Source: Lepisosteus oculatus (lineage: Eukaryota; Chordata; Actinopteri; Semionotiformes; Lepisosteidae). From it: a DNA stretch of 64,000 nt. The notes beneath the pieces are model-generated. The model was not told where the DNA came from. It ran no database searches and saw nothing but the letters and a program-made list of their open reading frames with translations. Position numbers and translations under genes: made by a program. The DNA lies in assembly GCF_040954835.1 (NCBI RefSeq), contig NC_090698.1, forward strand, positions 74,692,284 through 74,756,283, given 5' to 3'. This document shows, piece by piece, positions 32,422-57,549 of this stretch. Numbering within the stretch: the stretch's first letter is position 1; each line of letters starts with the position of its first letter.

Positions 32422-32492
32422 AATAAATCTTGTACAGCTGCTTGCCCAGAGCTGATAGAAATTTACAAATGCCTTATAAGTAACTTAATAAA
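32422..32492 (+). terminator. Polyadenylation signals of the second hormone gene
   Basis: AATAAA at 32422-32427 and 32487-32492, about 235 and 300 bp after the stop codon. Confidence 0.5.
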
Positions 32493-32559
32493 GTCTGGGG
32501 CTCAATTACATAATCAAGAACTCTGAGGAGACAAAATGCAGAAGAGACAGAGGATCATG

Positions 32560-33450
32560 AGGACCTGAACTGTGAAGACCTGCTGTCACCATCTTCAAAT
32601 TCCATCTTCAACTATGCTGATGACACTACCACCATTGGCCGAATCAGTGCTGATGATGAGACAGCCTCCAGGGATGAGGTCAGGAACCTGGTGGAGTGGT
32701 GCACTGACAATAATCTCTGCCTCGACATCAGCAAGACCAAAGAGCTGGTCATCGATTTTAGAAAGCAGGGTGGGGACCCTACCCCTGTTCACATCAAGGG
32801 GGTGGCTGTAGAGAAGGTCAGCAGCTCCAGGTTCCTGGGTACCTTCATCACTAGTGATTGAACGTGGTCCCAGCATGTAACTGGAGCTCAAACGAAGGCA
32901 CAACTGCGCCTTTACTTCCTCAGCCAGCTGAATCAGTGTGGTCTGTCTCCAGCGGTCCTGACCACATGGTACAGGTGCGCTGTGGAGACTGGCTCACGTG
33001 TGGGAGGACGGTGTGGCTTGGCAGCAGCTCGCTGTCTGACCGGAAGGGTTACAGGGGGCGATCAGGTCAGCCCACTCCATCACTGGGGTACAGCTCCCCT
33101 CTATTTCAGACATTTTCACTACTCGCAGCCTCAGGAAGGCTGGAAGTATCGTGAAGGACACCAGTCATCCTGGTTCCTCACTGTTCTCCTCCCTTCCTCT
33201 GGTCAGCGTTGTAGGAGCAGAAAGGCACCAACTTCCAGATCCACAGAGAGCTTCTTCCCACAAGCTGTCAGATTACTGAACTCTACCCCCACCACCGGCT
33301 CACACTGATGGGTTCGTTTTTTTTCACTATGATGTTATTTAACTTGTTGTTGTTGCTGCTGTTCTGTGTTTCCTTGATGTCTTTGTATAGGGGCATATAT
33401 GCAAATAAGCATTTAGTTGCACTTGTGCCCATGACAATAAACTACAACAG
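32560..33450 (+). mobile_element. Rex1/Babar-like LINE fragment
   Basis: A forward frame reads NYADDTTTIGRISADDE, containing the reverse transcriptase A-D-D motif, then LVEWCTDNNLCLDISKTKEL and, after a stop and frameshifts, STESFFPQAVRLLNSTP. It ends near GACAATAAACTAC. It is a 5'-truncated, inactive copy. Confidence 0.85.
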
Positions 33451-33514
33451 AGTTACCCCTTTGCCAGTCGGACTAGTGTCATTGCACTCATTGGCCAGCA
33501 GGGGGAATCCTGGA

Positions 33515-34440
33515 ACAGCCTTGAATTCAATTCAAGACAATTTATTGACGTGACCAATGAATTTCAGTGTTGCCAAAGAATTTATAATTAACACAACATC
33601 TGCAGACATTTACAATTCAGACACATCATAATACATTTACAAACATATGGAGCATTATTGAGAGACAGGCTCACTGTTCCTCAGGCTGGGGTAGGAGATC
33701 ACACACTGAATTATTATCATTGAGAGACAGGCTTATTGTCTGTTCCTCAGGCTGGGACAGGAGATCACACACTGTATTATTATTATTGAGAGACAGGCTC
33801 ACTGTCTGTTCCTCAGGCTGGGACAGGAGGTCACACACTGTATTATTATTATTGAGAGACAGGCTCACTGTTCCTCAGGCTGGGACAGGAGATCACACAC
33901 TGTATTATTATTATTGAGAGACAGGCTCACTGTTCCTCAGGCTGGGACAGGAGATCACACACTGTATTATTATTATTGAGAGACAGGCTCACTGTCTGTT
34001 CCTCAGGCTGGGACAGGAGATCACACACTGTATTATTATTATTGAGAGACAGGTTCACTGTCTGCTCCTCAGACTGGGACAGGAGATCACACACTGTATT
34101 ATTATTATTGAGAGACAGGCTCACTGTCTGTTCCTCAGGCTGGGACAGGAGATCACACACTATATTATTATTATTGAGAGACAGGTTCACTGTCTGCTCC
34201 TCAGGCTGGGACAGGAGATCGCACACTGTATTATTATTATTGAGAGACAGGCTCACTGTCTGTTCCTCAGGCTGGGACAGGAGATCACACACTGTATTAT
34301 TATTATTGAGAGACAGGCTCACTGTCTGTTCCTCAGGCTGGGACAGGAGATCACATACTGGGCTACCAGCTCAGATGAGTTCCCTCCTCCCTCTCCCAGT
34401 AGGATTGGGAGCTGTTGTGATTCTGGCATGTATGGGAATC
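33515..34440 (-). mobile_element. LINE 3' region with internal tandem array, copy 2
   Basis: The left part (33515-33655, TTCAATTCAAGACAATTTAT on the given strand) is the 3' tail of a minus-strand element. 33660-34360 holds about 13 units of the 50-55 bp ATT-type repeat. 34365-34440 (CCCAGTAGGATTGGGAGC) matches the sequence that follows the array at 37840. 34440-35590 shows no further feature. Confidence 0.7.
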
Positions 34441-35594
34441 TATCACACGCATCTTGCTTTCTGTGCACTACAGTAAGTGCTCACTGCCTCTCGGTCTGAA
34501 TGTTAGCCCTGCACACTGCCTGTTGCTGTCCTGTGAGAGAGGGGCACACAGGGCCTGAACACCTCTGGACCTTTGCTCTCCAGGAACTGTACTTTGTGCT
34601 TGTGTATAATCTGGGCAGGCCACAGGAGCACCTGGCAGAGGGTCTTGCTCAGATGGGGGTGCTTCTCTGCCCTGCCACAGGGGGGCGTGCTGCTGCTGAT
34701 CTCCCGAGCCGTCGTGACTGCGCTGTGTGCGTGCTGTAGCAGGGATGGGCATGCTGTGTCCAGCCCAGATGAATGTCCAGCGTGTTTAAAGAGAAATCAA
34801 TAAAGGTGATTGAGAACGGAATGCTGCTGCAGGTCCTGGCAGGGTGTTGGGTGTAACCCATCCTCACTTTCTATTCTTGCTCTTTTCTGTGTGCTTGAAT
34901 GTTGCGGCAGGTCGTGTGCCTACAGTGCTCCTAACATTTCCGAACATTTTCCAGAGTCATTTTCATGGCTTGTCAAAGTTGAAGATTTTCAGTTTAATGA
35001 AAAAGTTACACTTTGAATCCAACAGTAAGATAATGGTGTGTCTGTTGTTACCAGAACTCGTTTTATTCAAAATAAAACTGTTTTATTCAAAGTAAAACTT
35101 TTTCACGTCAGAAAGCGTTCTGATATGATGAAAACCTGAGCTCACTTCTGCTCTACGCGTTTCCCCCCAGCACCTCTGACGTCTGTCGGAATCGGCAGTA
35201 GAAGCTCTGATGTCAGAGTCAGATATCTGTAACCGAGACCGGGGATTAAGGTCGCTGAGATCATGCTGACTGCGAGGGTTCAGTAGAGTCCCGATGCCAG
35301 ATTAAGCGCTCAGAGATAAACAAAGCGACAGAGCGACAGCCATGCAGAGACTCTGCCACCAGGGGGCGACAGTCCGGCTCCAGGCAGAGGAGAGCAGCTG
35401 GGCGCTGGGTGTTCACGCCCTGGTCGCTCGGACACGGAGACGTGTCTACACTGAGGATTAACCCAGAACAGATCGCTCTTGTCAGATTGTATTGGAGCAA
35501 TTTACCTTTTAAACGAAACTTAGCTTTTGGAATCACAGATCCATTTTGTATTTACAATGTGTATCGGAAACAGGCGCACGGTGCTGGCTGGTTT

Positions 35595-36085
35595 GCGAGT
35601 CCCCTGGTGACGGTGCAGATCGTGTTTGCCGACAGAAGCCCCAGCCCGGCGCGCAGCTCCGCCCCTCAGCCCCACCTGCGGACGGTGAGCAGGAAACATG
35701 GCCGCGGCGGGGACGCGCTCGGAAAGCGGGTCCGCAGACTGACCTCTCGGCCCGGAGCTGCGGGACAGGCGGAGCTGCTGTTGCGCGCTGGCGCTGTAGC
35801 TCCGGACGGCAGGGGCTCGCCGACCGCCGCGGGTGAAGAAGCGCCGCCGTGAAGAAAACTCACAGCCGGCCCACGCACCGGACCGGACCGGTACCTCAGC
35901 CCGGAGACCTGGCCGGCGCCGCTCCAGCGGGGGATGAGCAGCAGGTGAGCGGGGCCGGGCTGTGTCGTGGGTGTCCGCGCTGTTCCCCAAAGAGTGACAG
36001 TCAGCTGACACGTAGCCGGGGAGCCCGAGAGGCGCAGAGCAGACGTGGAACCGAGAGGGGGAATCGTCACCTGTTCTGCGCCATT
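35595..36085 (+). promoter_or_regulatory. CpG-rich promoter with probable dqx1 5' noncoding exon
   Basis: This stretch is strongly CpG-rich compared with its flanks. A consensus donor GAGCAGCAG|GTGAGCGG at 35944/35945 faces the first dqx1 coding exon at 41515, whose acceptor CTCTTGCAG opens into 5' UTR. I infer that this is the dqx1 promoter and first exon; no other gene start is visible. The link is an inference because 5.6 kb separates them. Confidence 0.5.
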
Positions 36086-36159
36086 GTCTGGAGCCTCCTC
36101 TCCTGAGCCTGCGGGACTGCTGCTGATTCACGGGCTCTGTCACTCCGGCCGTGGCGCAC

Positions 36160-36440
36160 ACACACACACTGACAGGCAGAGAAACACAAACACACACACA
36201 CACACTCTGACAGGCAGAGAAACACAAACACACACACACACACTCTGACAGGCAGAGAAACACACACTCTGACAGGCAGAGAAACACAAATACACACTCA
36301 CTCTGCCAGGCACAGAAACACAAATACACACACACTCTGCCAGGCACAGAAACACAAACACACACACACACACACACACTCTGCCAGGCACAGAAACACA
36401 AATACACACACTGACGGGCACAGAAACACACAAATACACA
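36160..36440. repeat. CA-rich tandem repeat
   Basis: About nine copies built on ACTCTGACAGGCAGAGAAAC and ACAAACACACACAC, 28-45 bp per unit. Open frames on the opposite strand are artefacts. 36440-36860 shows nothing recognisable. Confidence 0.88.
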
Positions 36441-36859
36441 CACGGGCATGCAGAGAAACATATGCGCTGACAGGCACAGAAACACAAAAAGCACACTTCT
36501 ACGCAGAGAAGCACTGAGATGGATATACACAATCACCACAACACACAGAGAAATACAGAAATGCATTGATACAGAGAACTACACACTCCCCTATAACTAC
36601 ACAAACACCAAGCCAGACACCCAGAAAGACAAGCACAACGTCATGCCCTGCACACAGAGCACAGGCGCTGATAGGTGTTCTAGCTGCAGTGTGTGATAAC
36701 AGGGCTGTTTGTGTCTGGGTCAGTAATCCTGCTCAGGGAGATGATGAGTGATTCATCATGAGTGTTTAAGAAGATAATATCCCCTAGCCTCATCCTCCCA
36801 GCATCTCCATCTCTGTCTCTCTCCCTCTCTGAATCTGCTCTGTCTGCCAATTTTTTTAA

Positions 36860-37742
36860 ATTCAAGTTCAGAGCTTTATTGGTGTGATCGATGAATTAGA
36901 GCTTTTCAAAGCAGATACGATCAACACAAAATCTACAGACATTTACAGTACCATCATATTACTGGATTTTTACAGACATCAGATTAAACATTATTGAGAA
37001 AGGCTCACTGTCTGTTCCCCAGGCTGGGACAGGTCACACACTGTATTATTATTATTGAGAGACAGTGACACTGTTCCTCAGACTGGGACAGGAGATCACA
37101 CGCTGTATTATTATTGAGAGACAGGCTCACTGTCTGTTCCTCAGACTGGGACAAGAGATCACACACTGTATTATTATTATTGAGAGACAGGCTCACTGTC
37201 TGTTCCTCAGGCTGGGACAGGAGATCACACGCTGTATTATTATTGAGAGACAGGCTCACTGTCTGTTCCTCAGGCTGGGACAGGAGATCACACACTGTAT
37301 TATTATTATTGAGAGACAGGCTCACTGTCTGTTTCTCAGGCTGGGACAGGAGATCACACACTGTATTATTATTATTATTGAGAGACAGGCTGACTGTTCC
37401 TTAGGCTGGGATAGGAGATCACACACTGTATTATTATTATTGAGAGACAGGCTCATTGTTCCTCAGGCTGGGGCAGGAGATCACACACTGTATTATTATT
37501 ATTGAGAGACAGGCTCACTGTCTGTTCCTCAGGCTGGGACAGGAGATCACACACTGTATTATTATTGAGAGACAGGCTCACTGTTCCTCAGGCTGGGGCA
37601 GGAGATCACACACTGTATTATTATTATTGAGAGACAGGCTCACTGTCTGTTCCTCAGACTAGGACAGGAGATCACACACTGTATTATTATTATTGAGAGA
37701 CAGGCTCACTGTCTGTTCCTCAGGCTGGGTCAGGTCACACAC

Positions 37743-37782
<40 letters not shown>

Positions 37783-38470
37783 GAGAGACGGGCTGGGACA
37801 GGAGATCACCCACTGGACTGCAGCTCTATTGAGTTTAATTTCCCAGTAGGATTGGGAGCTTTTCTGATTCTGAAAGGTGTGCTGATTCTGGGATTAGATT
37901 TGTAAATTTGGGGAAGAATGTTTCTCTAGTCCCAGAATATCTGTCACAGTGCAGTAGGAAGTCCTGCTGGCAGTGGGAGCACAGCCTGTCCTCTCTGGGC
38001 AGCCAGGTCTGCCTGTGTCGCCCAGTTTCTATGGCCAGGCTGTGGTCACTGAGCCTGTACTTTGTCAGGGTCTGTTTCTTTTTGCTGTTACTTGACCTGG
38101 TCAGATATTCAGCTACTGTGTATTGTCTGTTTAGGGTTCAGTAGTATTCCAGTTTGTGTTGTGTTTGTGTGTGTCCCAGTGGATGAGATCGTGTTGTGTG
38201 GTATGTGGTATGATTTTGATGGGTGTTGTTGTAGCTGTGCTGTCCTGAGGCTGGTTGGTGTCAGTGAGCTTCCGGACCAGCTGGCTGAGGGGCTCTTCTC
38301 TGGGCTCAGCAGGGCCTGGCTGTGGTAGGATCTCTGGTCACTGTTTTCCAGGTGTGACCGATATTTTGTTGTTCTCGTCTCCATATTGTTTAGCAATCGA
38401 TATTGGCCTGTATATTGATTAGCAATGCGTATCGCAGGCTGCATTGTTAGGTGTTTTTATCTGCACTGGA
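36860..38470 (-). mobile_element. LINE 3' region with internal tandem array and ORF remnant, copy 3
   Basis: In minus-strand order: ORF remnant (about 38470-38110) with HLENSDQRSYHSQALLS, related to the fragment at 23540-24065; a 3' UTR segment; about 14 units of the 50-55 bp repeat (37790-36985); then a tail near 36860-36985 ending in sequence complementary to TTCAAGTTCAGAGCTTTATT. This copy ties the array to a LINE family. Confidence 0.72.
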
Positions 38471-38579
38471 GAAATTTTTACAGAACTCTGCGTGTCTCAG
38501 GGGATGTATGGGGTGTTTGCCCCCACAGAAACCCTGATGTAAAAGTATGAAAGACTCTTCAGCACACAGTACTATGCAC

Positions 38580-39345
38580 AGTGTTACAGACTACAGATCA
38601 GAGCACACAGTGTACTGCAGTATTACAGACTGCAACACACAGTGTACTGCAGTATTACAGACTACAACACACAGTGTACTGCAGTATTACAGACTACAAC
38701 ATGCAGTGTACTGCAGTATTACAGACTACAACACACAGTGCACTGCAGTATTACAGACTACAGCACGCAGTGTACTGCAGTATTACAGACTACAGCACAC
38801 AGTGTACTGCAGTATTACAGACTACAACACACAGTGTACTGCAGTATTACAGACTACAGCACACTGTACTGCAGTATTACAGACTACAACACACAGTGTA
38901 CTGCAGTATTACAGACTACAACACACAGTGTACTGCAGTATTACAGACTACAGCACACAGTGTACTGCAGTATTACAGACTACAGCACACAGTGTACTGC
39001 AGTATTACAGACTACAACACACAGTGTACTGCAGTATTACAGACTACAGCACACAGTGTACTGCAGTATTACAGACTACAACACACAGTGTACTGCAGTA
39101 TTACAGACTACAGCACACTGTACTGCAGTATTACAGACTACAACACACAGTGTACTGCAGTATTACAGACTACAACACACAGTGTACTGCAGTATTACAG
39201 ACTACAGCACACAGTGTACTGCAGTATTACAGACTACAACACACAGTGTACTGCAGTATTACAGACTACAACACACAGTGTACTGCAGTATTGCAAACTC
39301 TACAGCACACAGTATTCTGCACAGTATTGTGGACTACAGTGTCAC
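38580..39345. repeat. Minisatellite of 32 bp
   Basis: About 23 copies of ACTACAACACACAGTGTACT followed by GCAGTATTACAG, some missing the CAGTG segment. Three forward frames stay open because the unit lacks stops there; none is a gene. 39345-40440 shows no recognisable feature. Confidence 0.95.
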
Positions 39346-40444
39346 AGTATGACAGACTCTGATGTACAAGAGGCTGTGACATATTATGCATTGTGTAGTA
39401 TGTTGTACTGTTTTGTACACCCCTGTGTTACACTGCTGATATTTAGTCATGCTGGTTTATTTTACATCATGGTTTGGCAATTCCTTTGTAATATGTCCTC
39501 CAAGAACACTTATTCGTATTGTGATGGAAATCTCATTTGTTTCACAAAAACACTTATTGATATTGTGATGGAAAGCTCATTTTATTGACTAGCTCTATCC
39601 TGTGTTCTGTGATCTGTAATATGTGGTCTGTGCTGTGCCATTTGTGTGTCTTAGTGTGTGGTTTATAACCGTCTCCTCTTGAACTTCGTACCTGTGGACA
39701 GGTGACAAGGGTGGGGTTGTTGGCAGACAGGCTGTCATGAGACTGGGAAGGTGTTGAAGTAAGACTGGCTCCAGGATTGTTGCGTGAGGAGTATTCTGTG
39801 CTCTCAACCCACTCTCACGGGATATAATGCACTTCACTGCACAATCTGTAAGTGCTGCTGTAGATGAGGGAAAGCAGACTCCGAGCTCTCGTGTCCAGGC
39901 AGGGTCAAAAATACAGAGGCTCAGGCTGCACTGCACACTCTGCTGATGTCCGTGTCACACAGGTGCGACTGTCAGTCGCTGGAGCTGCTAGTCTCTGTGT
40001 CCTGGATATGATTAAATGGGATTTGCATGTCTCAAACTGTGCTTGTTGCGTTGCACTTACTATCTTTGCAGTGAAATGTCAGACAATAAAGTAACTGTTC
40101 TTCCAGCACTGAGTGTTATGCAATATATCAGTGCTCAACAGGAGGACTGTAGTATTACCAGCAGTGTTTTATTTCTACAGCGGCTTTTCATAAGTGTCAC
40201 AAGGCAATTCACATTGTATTTTAAAGCAACAGAAATCTAATTACAAAAGGATTATGATGTCATACTAATTTAATTTAATATGGCAGATGAGATGGAAGTC
40301 CAATTAAAGCAATAATTGTTTCGTGGACGTTTTAAAATCTTCAAAGATGAGTGCTTTCTGAGGTATGTGCCGTCCGATTATGCTCTCCACTCTTCATTGT
40401 CCTATTATTCCCCTCCAGGGGGGACTGCATAGATCAGTGTCCAG

Positions 40445-40665
40445 TTATACAGCTGCAGAGTTTGAGGGTGTGTGTGTGTGTACTGGAGTCTCTCCTGCCT
40501 GTAGAGCAGTGAGTGTGTGTTTGTACTGGAGTCTCTCCTGATTGTGCGGTGTTGTCTTCTAGAGCAGTGAGTGTGTTTGCACTGGAGTCTCTCCTGCTTA
40601 TAGAGCAGTGAGAGGGTGTGTCTACTGGAGTCTCTCCTGCTATTGCACTGTTGTATTATCGAGCA
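40445..40665. repeat. Degenerate tandem repeat
   Basis: Four imperfect copies of GTACTGGAGTCTCTCCTGCC followed by TGTAGAGCAGTGAGTGTGTG, 45-60 bp apart. Confidence 0.75.
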
Positions 40666-40934
40666 GTAAGAAGCATTTGTACAAAAGTCGCTCTTCACAG
40701 CAGCAGCTGCTCCGGTGCTCTATGGCTCCAGGCAGAATTCCGCCCATTCCAAGAGTTCCTCCCATTCCCTGAGGTGGTGGAATGCCGACACTCTGAGTGC
40801 TCAGCCCAGCCCCAGGGCCCTACAGTGAGCAGCTCTGGAGAGGACACAACTCCCTGTCTATCTGTAAAAGTGCATTCTTCTTCTCTAAATTTCTCCAGTT
40901 CCAATAGCTTTATTATTATCATCTTTATTATATG

Positions 40935-41405
40935 TTATATTATTAATAATAATACAGTGTGTGATCTCCTGTCCCAGCCTGAGGAACAGACAGTGAGCCT
41001 GTCTCTCAATAATAATAATACAGTGTGTGATCTCCTGTCCCAGCCTGAGGAACAGACAGTGAGCCTGTCTCTCAATAATAATAATACAGTGTGTGATCTC
41101 CTGTCCCAGCCTGAGGAACAGACAGTGAGCCTGTCTCTCAATAATAATACAGCGTGTGATCTCCTGTCCCAGCCTGAGGAACAGACAGTGAGCCTGTCTC
41201 TCAATGATAATAATACAGTGTGTGATCTCCTGTCCCAGCCTGAGGAACAGTGAGCCTGTCTCTCTATAATAATAATATAGTGTGTGATCTCCTGTCTCTG
41301 CCTGAAGAACAGACAGTGAGCCTGTCTCTCAATAATAATAATACAGTGTGTGATCTCCTGTCCCAGCCTGAGGAACAGTGAGCTTGTCTCTCAATAATGA
41401 TATAG
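40935..41405 (+). repeat. Dispersed 50-55 bp array, copy 4
   Basis: About nine units of the CAGTGTGTGATCTCCTGTCC repeat with AAT runs, plus orientation, lying 110 bp upstream of the first dqx1 coding exon, probably in its first intron. Confidence 0.93.
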
Positions 41406-41533
41406 TTGTTCTGCTGTTAGCTGCTGCTTTGGCAGTGCTGTCCTTCACCGTGTGCTGTATTTGATGCCAGTAGACTCTCTGAGTCTGAGCTCTGTGTCCT
41501 GCGTCTCTCTTGCAGGGGTCTCTGTGCCCAGTG

Positions 41534-53130
<11,597 letters not shown>

Positions 53131-53832
53131 GCCCCAGGGGTCTGTGCTGGGTTTGCGCTGGGTCTCGGTGAAGAGACCTGTGGACCGTGAGCTGCTGAGG
53201 TCCGGCTCTGTGCACCAGGTCTGAAGATCGGCTTGCAAGCCCAGCCTGGCCTCTGCTCGGCTCGGCTCAGCCCTGACAGCAGCACCCCCTGCAGGGCATC
53301 GCGTGTTACTGCCACCCAGCTGGGGCGGTGTGTGAGGCTGACTCAGCACAAGCGAGGGCCCCGCTTGTCTCCTGAGAGACAGGGGCACTGGACACACAGG
53401 GGCGCTGGGCCGCCAGTGGGCTGGAGTTCGAGCCGCTCACAGGCTCGTTGTATGAGCAGCACCAGTCTGCCCAGTCCTGCTGGTCCTGCTGGGTCTGCGC
53501 CAAGGGGTCTGCTCCGAACCCTGGTCTCTGGGCAGCGGGGTGACAGGGCGCAGGAAATTACACCAGTTTTACAGAACAGACACTTTATACAGATGACATC
53601 CCTTTCCTTTGTTTGAACAGCTGCGAGCTTCTTTATTTCTGTCTCTCGGACTTCAGAAAGAGTGCTGAAGGGTGACGGTCATCACGCGGGGCGCTTGTAT
53701 GTATTTATCTGTGGTTTGTTGTAACGAGCCGCCCGTGGCTGGCCGGAGCTCGCGAGGCAGGGCTCATCGAGCTGCTGTGTGCAGGGCTGGTTTTCTCTGC
53801 CTGTGTGTTGTGGGGGCCAGAGAGAGCCTGGG

Positions 53833-53838
53833 AATAAA
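53833..53838 (+). terminator. Polyadenylation signal of dqx1
   Basis: AATAAA in GGGAATAAACATGG, about 700 bp after the dqx1 stop. 53131-53832 would be the 3' UTR; no other gene is seen in it. Confidence 0.5.
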
Positions 53839-54194
53839 CATGGTGACGGGCTCGAAGAGTGAGGCCATCTTTGTTTTCAGTGGACAGGTGCTCACCGTTA
53901 GTTCTGCTTCCTGTGGCACACAGGCAGATGGAAGGCCAGGGCGCTGAATTTCGGCTCAGCCTCCTTCCTTTGCCTTGGTGTTTCTGGAGTTACTGTAGTC
54001 CTTCCCGATCTGTACCTGTGACTGTCTCCCAGACTTGCCAAGCAGTTGGTCTGTGACTTTGTTTTCCAGATTAAACTGATTTGACACTGTCCCGATGGGT
54101 GGTTGGTGTCTGACATACGGCCAGTTAAGGGGTCCTACGCTCTGCCACACTGAGCGCAGGCCAAGGGGCATCAATCCCTGAGGATCGGGACCTG

Positions 54195-54370
54195 GCTTTG
54201 CTGGCCTCCAGTTGAAGATAAAGGGAACAGGAGGCGCTTCTTTACACAAAGGGTTGTGGGTGTGTGGAACAAGCAGTTCAGCTGATTAGCCTCTCTTCTT
54301 TCAAGAAACGGATGAGAGACATTAATTGGCTACTAACAGTCATGCAGAAGGTGCAGCTGAGAGGTCAAGG
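54195..54370 (+). mobile_element. LINE 3'-end fragment (L2/CR1-like), short
   Basis: GGCGCTTCTTTACACAAAGG, GTTGTGGGTGTGTGGAAC and a degenerate frame ending in CTTTCAAGAAACGGATGAGA match the element at 57560-57890. 54370-54970 shows nothing recognisable. Confidence 0.65.
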
Positions 54371-54984
54371 TGAGCCTTGCTTGTGTGCTGCACTGTGCTG
54401 TGAGGAGGGAAAAGGAGGCAGGGGAGAGCACACTGTATCAGCTCGGGATCCGGGCAGGGTCAAACCGTAGCTCTGGCCCCAGTATTCCAGGCAAGCGGCG
54501 CTGAGACAGCACTCGTCCGGCAGTTCCTTGTCCTGTGGGCTTGGGAAACAGGGGTTTTCTGGGCCTCGGGCAGTTCCTGGAGAGGAATGCTAATTCAGTG
54601 TACACCATGGTGTGCTTCATCGTCGCTGTGCGTGTTCTTTGTAAACCATGAAAGAGGAAAATGAGTCATCAAGTGGTTTTACAAATGCTAGGAGAGTTTG
54701 GTTAGAATTTTTTTAATTTACCCTCCTGCTATTTTGAGCCGGCCGTGAGAGGAGTGTGAAAATCAGAATAGCTGCCAGCTGCCCTGCGGGAGCGCTTGAG
54801 CTCTCGAGCCAGAGAGCAGTTTCAGTTCCTGCCGCCCACAGAGCCGCGGCCGTGCTCGGTGCCCCTCTGCCCGCGGCGGTGGGGGTGCCAGGGCAGCTCT
54901 GTTGACAGAAGCCGGGTCCCGGGAGCGCCTGTGTGTCGAGGCGCCCCTGTGTGTTGCACAAGCAGACTCTGTGCCACCTGGGGT

Positions 54985-55255
54985 CGACCGGTGTCGGGGG
55001 ACCGGAGTCGGGCTGTAGGGGTGTCGGGGGACCGGAGTCGGGCTGTAGGGGTGTCGGGGGACCGGAGTCGGGCTATAGGGGTGTCGGGGGACCGGTGTCG
55101 GGCTGTAGGGGTGTCGGGGGACAGGTGTCGGGCTGTAGGGGTGTCGGGGGACCGGAGTCGGGCTGTAGGGGTGTCGGGGGACAGGTGTCGGGCTGTAGGG
55201 GTGTCGGGGGACAGGTGTCGGGCTGTAGGGGTGTCGGGGGGCCAGAAGTAGGCTG
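54985..55255. repeat. Minisatellite of exactly 30 bp, nine copies
   Basis: Unit GTGTCGGGGGACCGGAGTCG followed by GGCTGTAGGG with rare point variants (ACAGGTGTCG). The in-phase 30-bp period keeps several frames open; none is a gene. Confidence 0.96.
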
Positions 55256-55589
55256 ACAGGGTGTTGGAGGCAGCAGGTGCCGCACAGCCTGGGTGCCCAC
55301 AGCGCGAGAGCATGGAAGAGACTCACCTGCCCATTTCGGCAAATTCAGACAAACACTTATTATCCCCCGCGCTCGTGAAAGCCCCGTCTGACACTTGCCT
55401 GCTCATGAGGTGAGGGAGTCAAAGGGCTCCTGATTGCCTGAAGTCCTGTGCTCTGGATGGCTGAGTATCTCACCTGGCCGCTTCTTGAAAGAAACCAGGG
55501 TAGTGGATTCAACAGCAGGGCTGGGCAGCTTGGTCCACACCCCCACCACTCTTTGGTTAAAGAAGTCTCCCCCCCCCCGTGTGGAGTGA

Positions 55590-55825
55590 AGAGTGAGTGT
55601 ACTCCTGCACCAGAGCCCGTGGGGAGTGAAGAGTGAGCGCACTCCTGTGCACTCCTGCAGCAGAGCCCGTGGGGAGTGAAGAGTGAAGAGTGAGCGCACT
55701 CCTGTGCACTCCTGCAGCAGAGCCCGTGGGGATTGAAGAGTGAAGAGTGAGCACACTCCTGTGCACTCCTGCAGCAGAGCCCCTGGGGAGTGAAGAGTGA
55801 AGAGTGAGCGCACTCCTGCAGGTGG
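55590..55825. repeat. Minisatellite of 50-65 bp, four copies
   Basis: Units of GTGGGGAGTGAAGAGTGAGC, GCACTCCTGTGCACTCCTGC and AGCAGAGCCC, with GAAGAGT doublets. 55440-55590 may be a degenerate repeat end. 55830-57540 shows no gene. Confidence 0.9.
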
Positions 55826-57549
55826 AGTGCAGGTCAGCCTCACTCTGGGAGAGGAGGGGCTGGGCTGGACTGAGTGGATCTGGGTGACCAGAGCAGCTCG
55901 GCACCGCAGACCCAGGGCCCAGGCCCGCTCACGTCGGGCTGCCTGGATCCACACTGATGGACGATACCACTGCACCTCCTGCACTCATCACACGCTTGAG
56001 GGGCAGTACTTGAACTACTGACTCATGCAAATGTTATACAGAACAGTACACATTAGGCAAAGGACATGTAAAGACAGAGGTGTCACAGTCGCTGACCTCA
56101 CCTGCTCTAGACCTGGAGCTCCAATCTGCTCTCGCTGGCCCCTCCCTGAGCCAGGAGAGACGCCTGAGAGACTGAGGGACAAGCCTGCAGCTGCTGCCTG
56201 TGGACAGACAGAGGGGGGAGGAGGGTATGGTGAGTGTCCACATGTCCAGAATCACATCCTTCACAAGGAAGAGAAAACCGCAAAGATGCATCCTCTCCCT
56301 CTGTTACACAGGACTTGCATAAATCCGACTGCATCAAAACCTCCTGTGGGTCCCACAAACATTAAAAACTGAAGCTAAACCCTGGTGACCCTGCAATCTG
56401 CTCTCTTGACTCCCAGACACAGCTAAAGAGAAGGGATTTTACTAAATGTGCTCACGCAATGAGCGGGTTATGTAAAGGCTTGTGGAATCGAACCCTTCTG
56501 TAGCCTGAGCACAAAGTGTAGGAGTCACATCTCAGAACCTGGAAGATAAACGACAGACACCAAAGCAGCAAATACACGATGAGGAAGAGACTGGAAAAGG
56601 AAAGGTTTCTCTTGGAGTGGTACTGGCGAACATCTTTAGCTGGATAGATCCAGTCAGATCTGCCCCATCATCCCTGTCGAACTGCGTGAGGCTCCGGCGT
56701 CACTCTGGGGAGGCCAGACTCAAAGGGCCACTCTGTCCTTCTGAGCCCCACCCTAGACTGTGTCTTGCCCCCACATCAGACGCCACCCCTGTGTCGGCCT
56801 CCACCCGGGCTCAAGACCGCCCCTGTGTCAAACTCCGCCCCCAGACTGAGCCCCTTGCCTCTTCAGACCCGCCCATGCCAACCACACCCCTGGCTCAGCC
56901 CCACCCCTAGACTAGACCCCGCCCCCAGTGAAAACTCGCCCCCACATCTAGCCCTGCTCCCTCAGGCATTTAGAATGAATTTGATGAAACAGGGGCACAA
57001 GTTTAGTAGAAGTTTAATTAATTGCTTAATCCTTTAAAATGGAATTTAGAATAATATTAGTGGATTTTTCTCAGGATTGAGAAACTGCTGTGGCGGTGAC
57101 CCCGGAGGTCAACAGAGGTCAGGCCAGCAGTCTGGGGAAACACAGGGACCTGCCAGAATCTTCATATGAGCAACACCGCCTTCCTCTGAAACCAGCTCAC
57201 AGCAGCTCTGTCAGCACGTGTGTCCTCAGCAGTCACAGGATGACTCTGGCTGCACTCAGATAGATAATAATCGAATAATCTGCACAACAGCCAGACCGGG
57301 CCTGAGGTCCGCAGATGACGGTCAGGCTTCACTGGGCTCTCGACACCCGTCAGTACTTTCACCCATTCAGCTTGGGTTGTGCTCAGATGTCTGGGGCTTG
57401 CGAAAATACCGCTCCCTGTCCTGGAGTTAGCAGGTTTCATGTGAGTGAGTGGCTGCTCTGATAGTGATACTGATATTGCTGCCCTGGAGCCAGTCCAGAC
57501 AAGAGCAAGCAATGTAGGACATCCTGTGGCCTGAGGGAATGTCCTACAC

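Noticed and set aside
35520-36566. A 348-codon minus-strand frame rich in Cys and Val
   Set aside because: Its N-terminal half is the CA-rich repeat read in reverse and the rest is the CpG-rich promoter; no recognisable domain.
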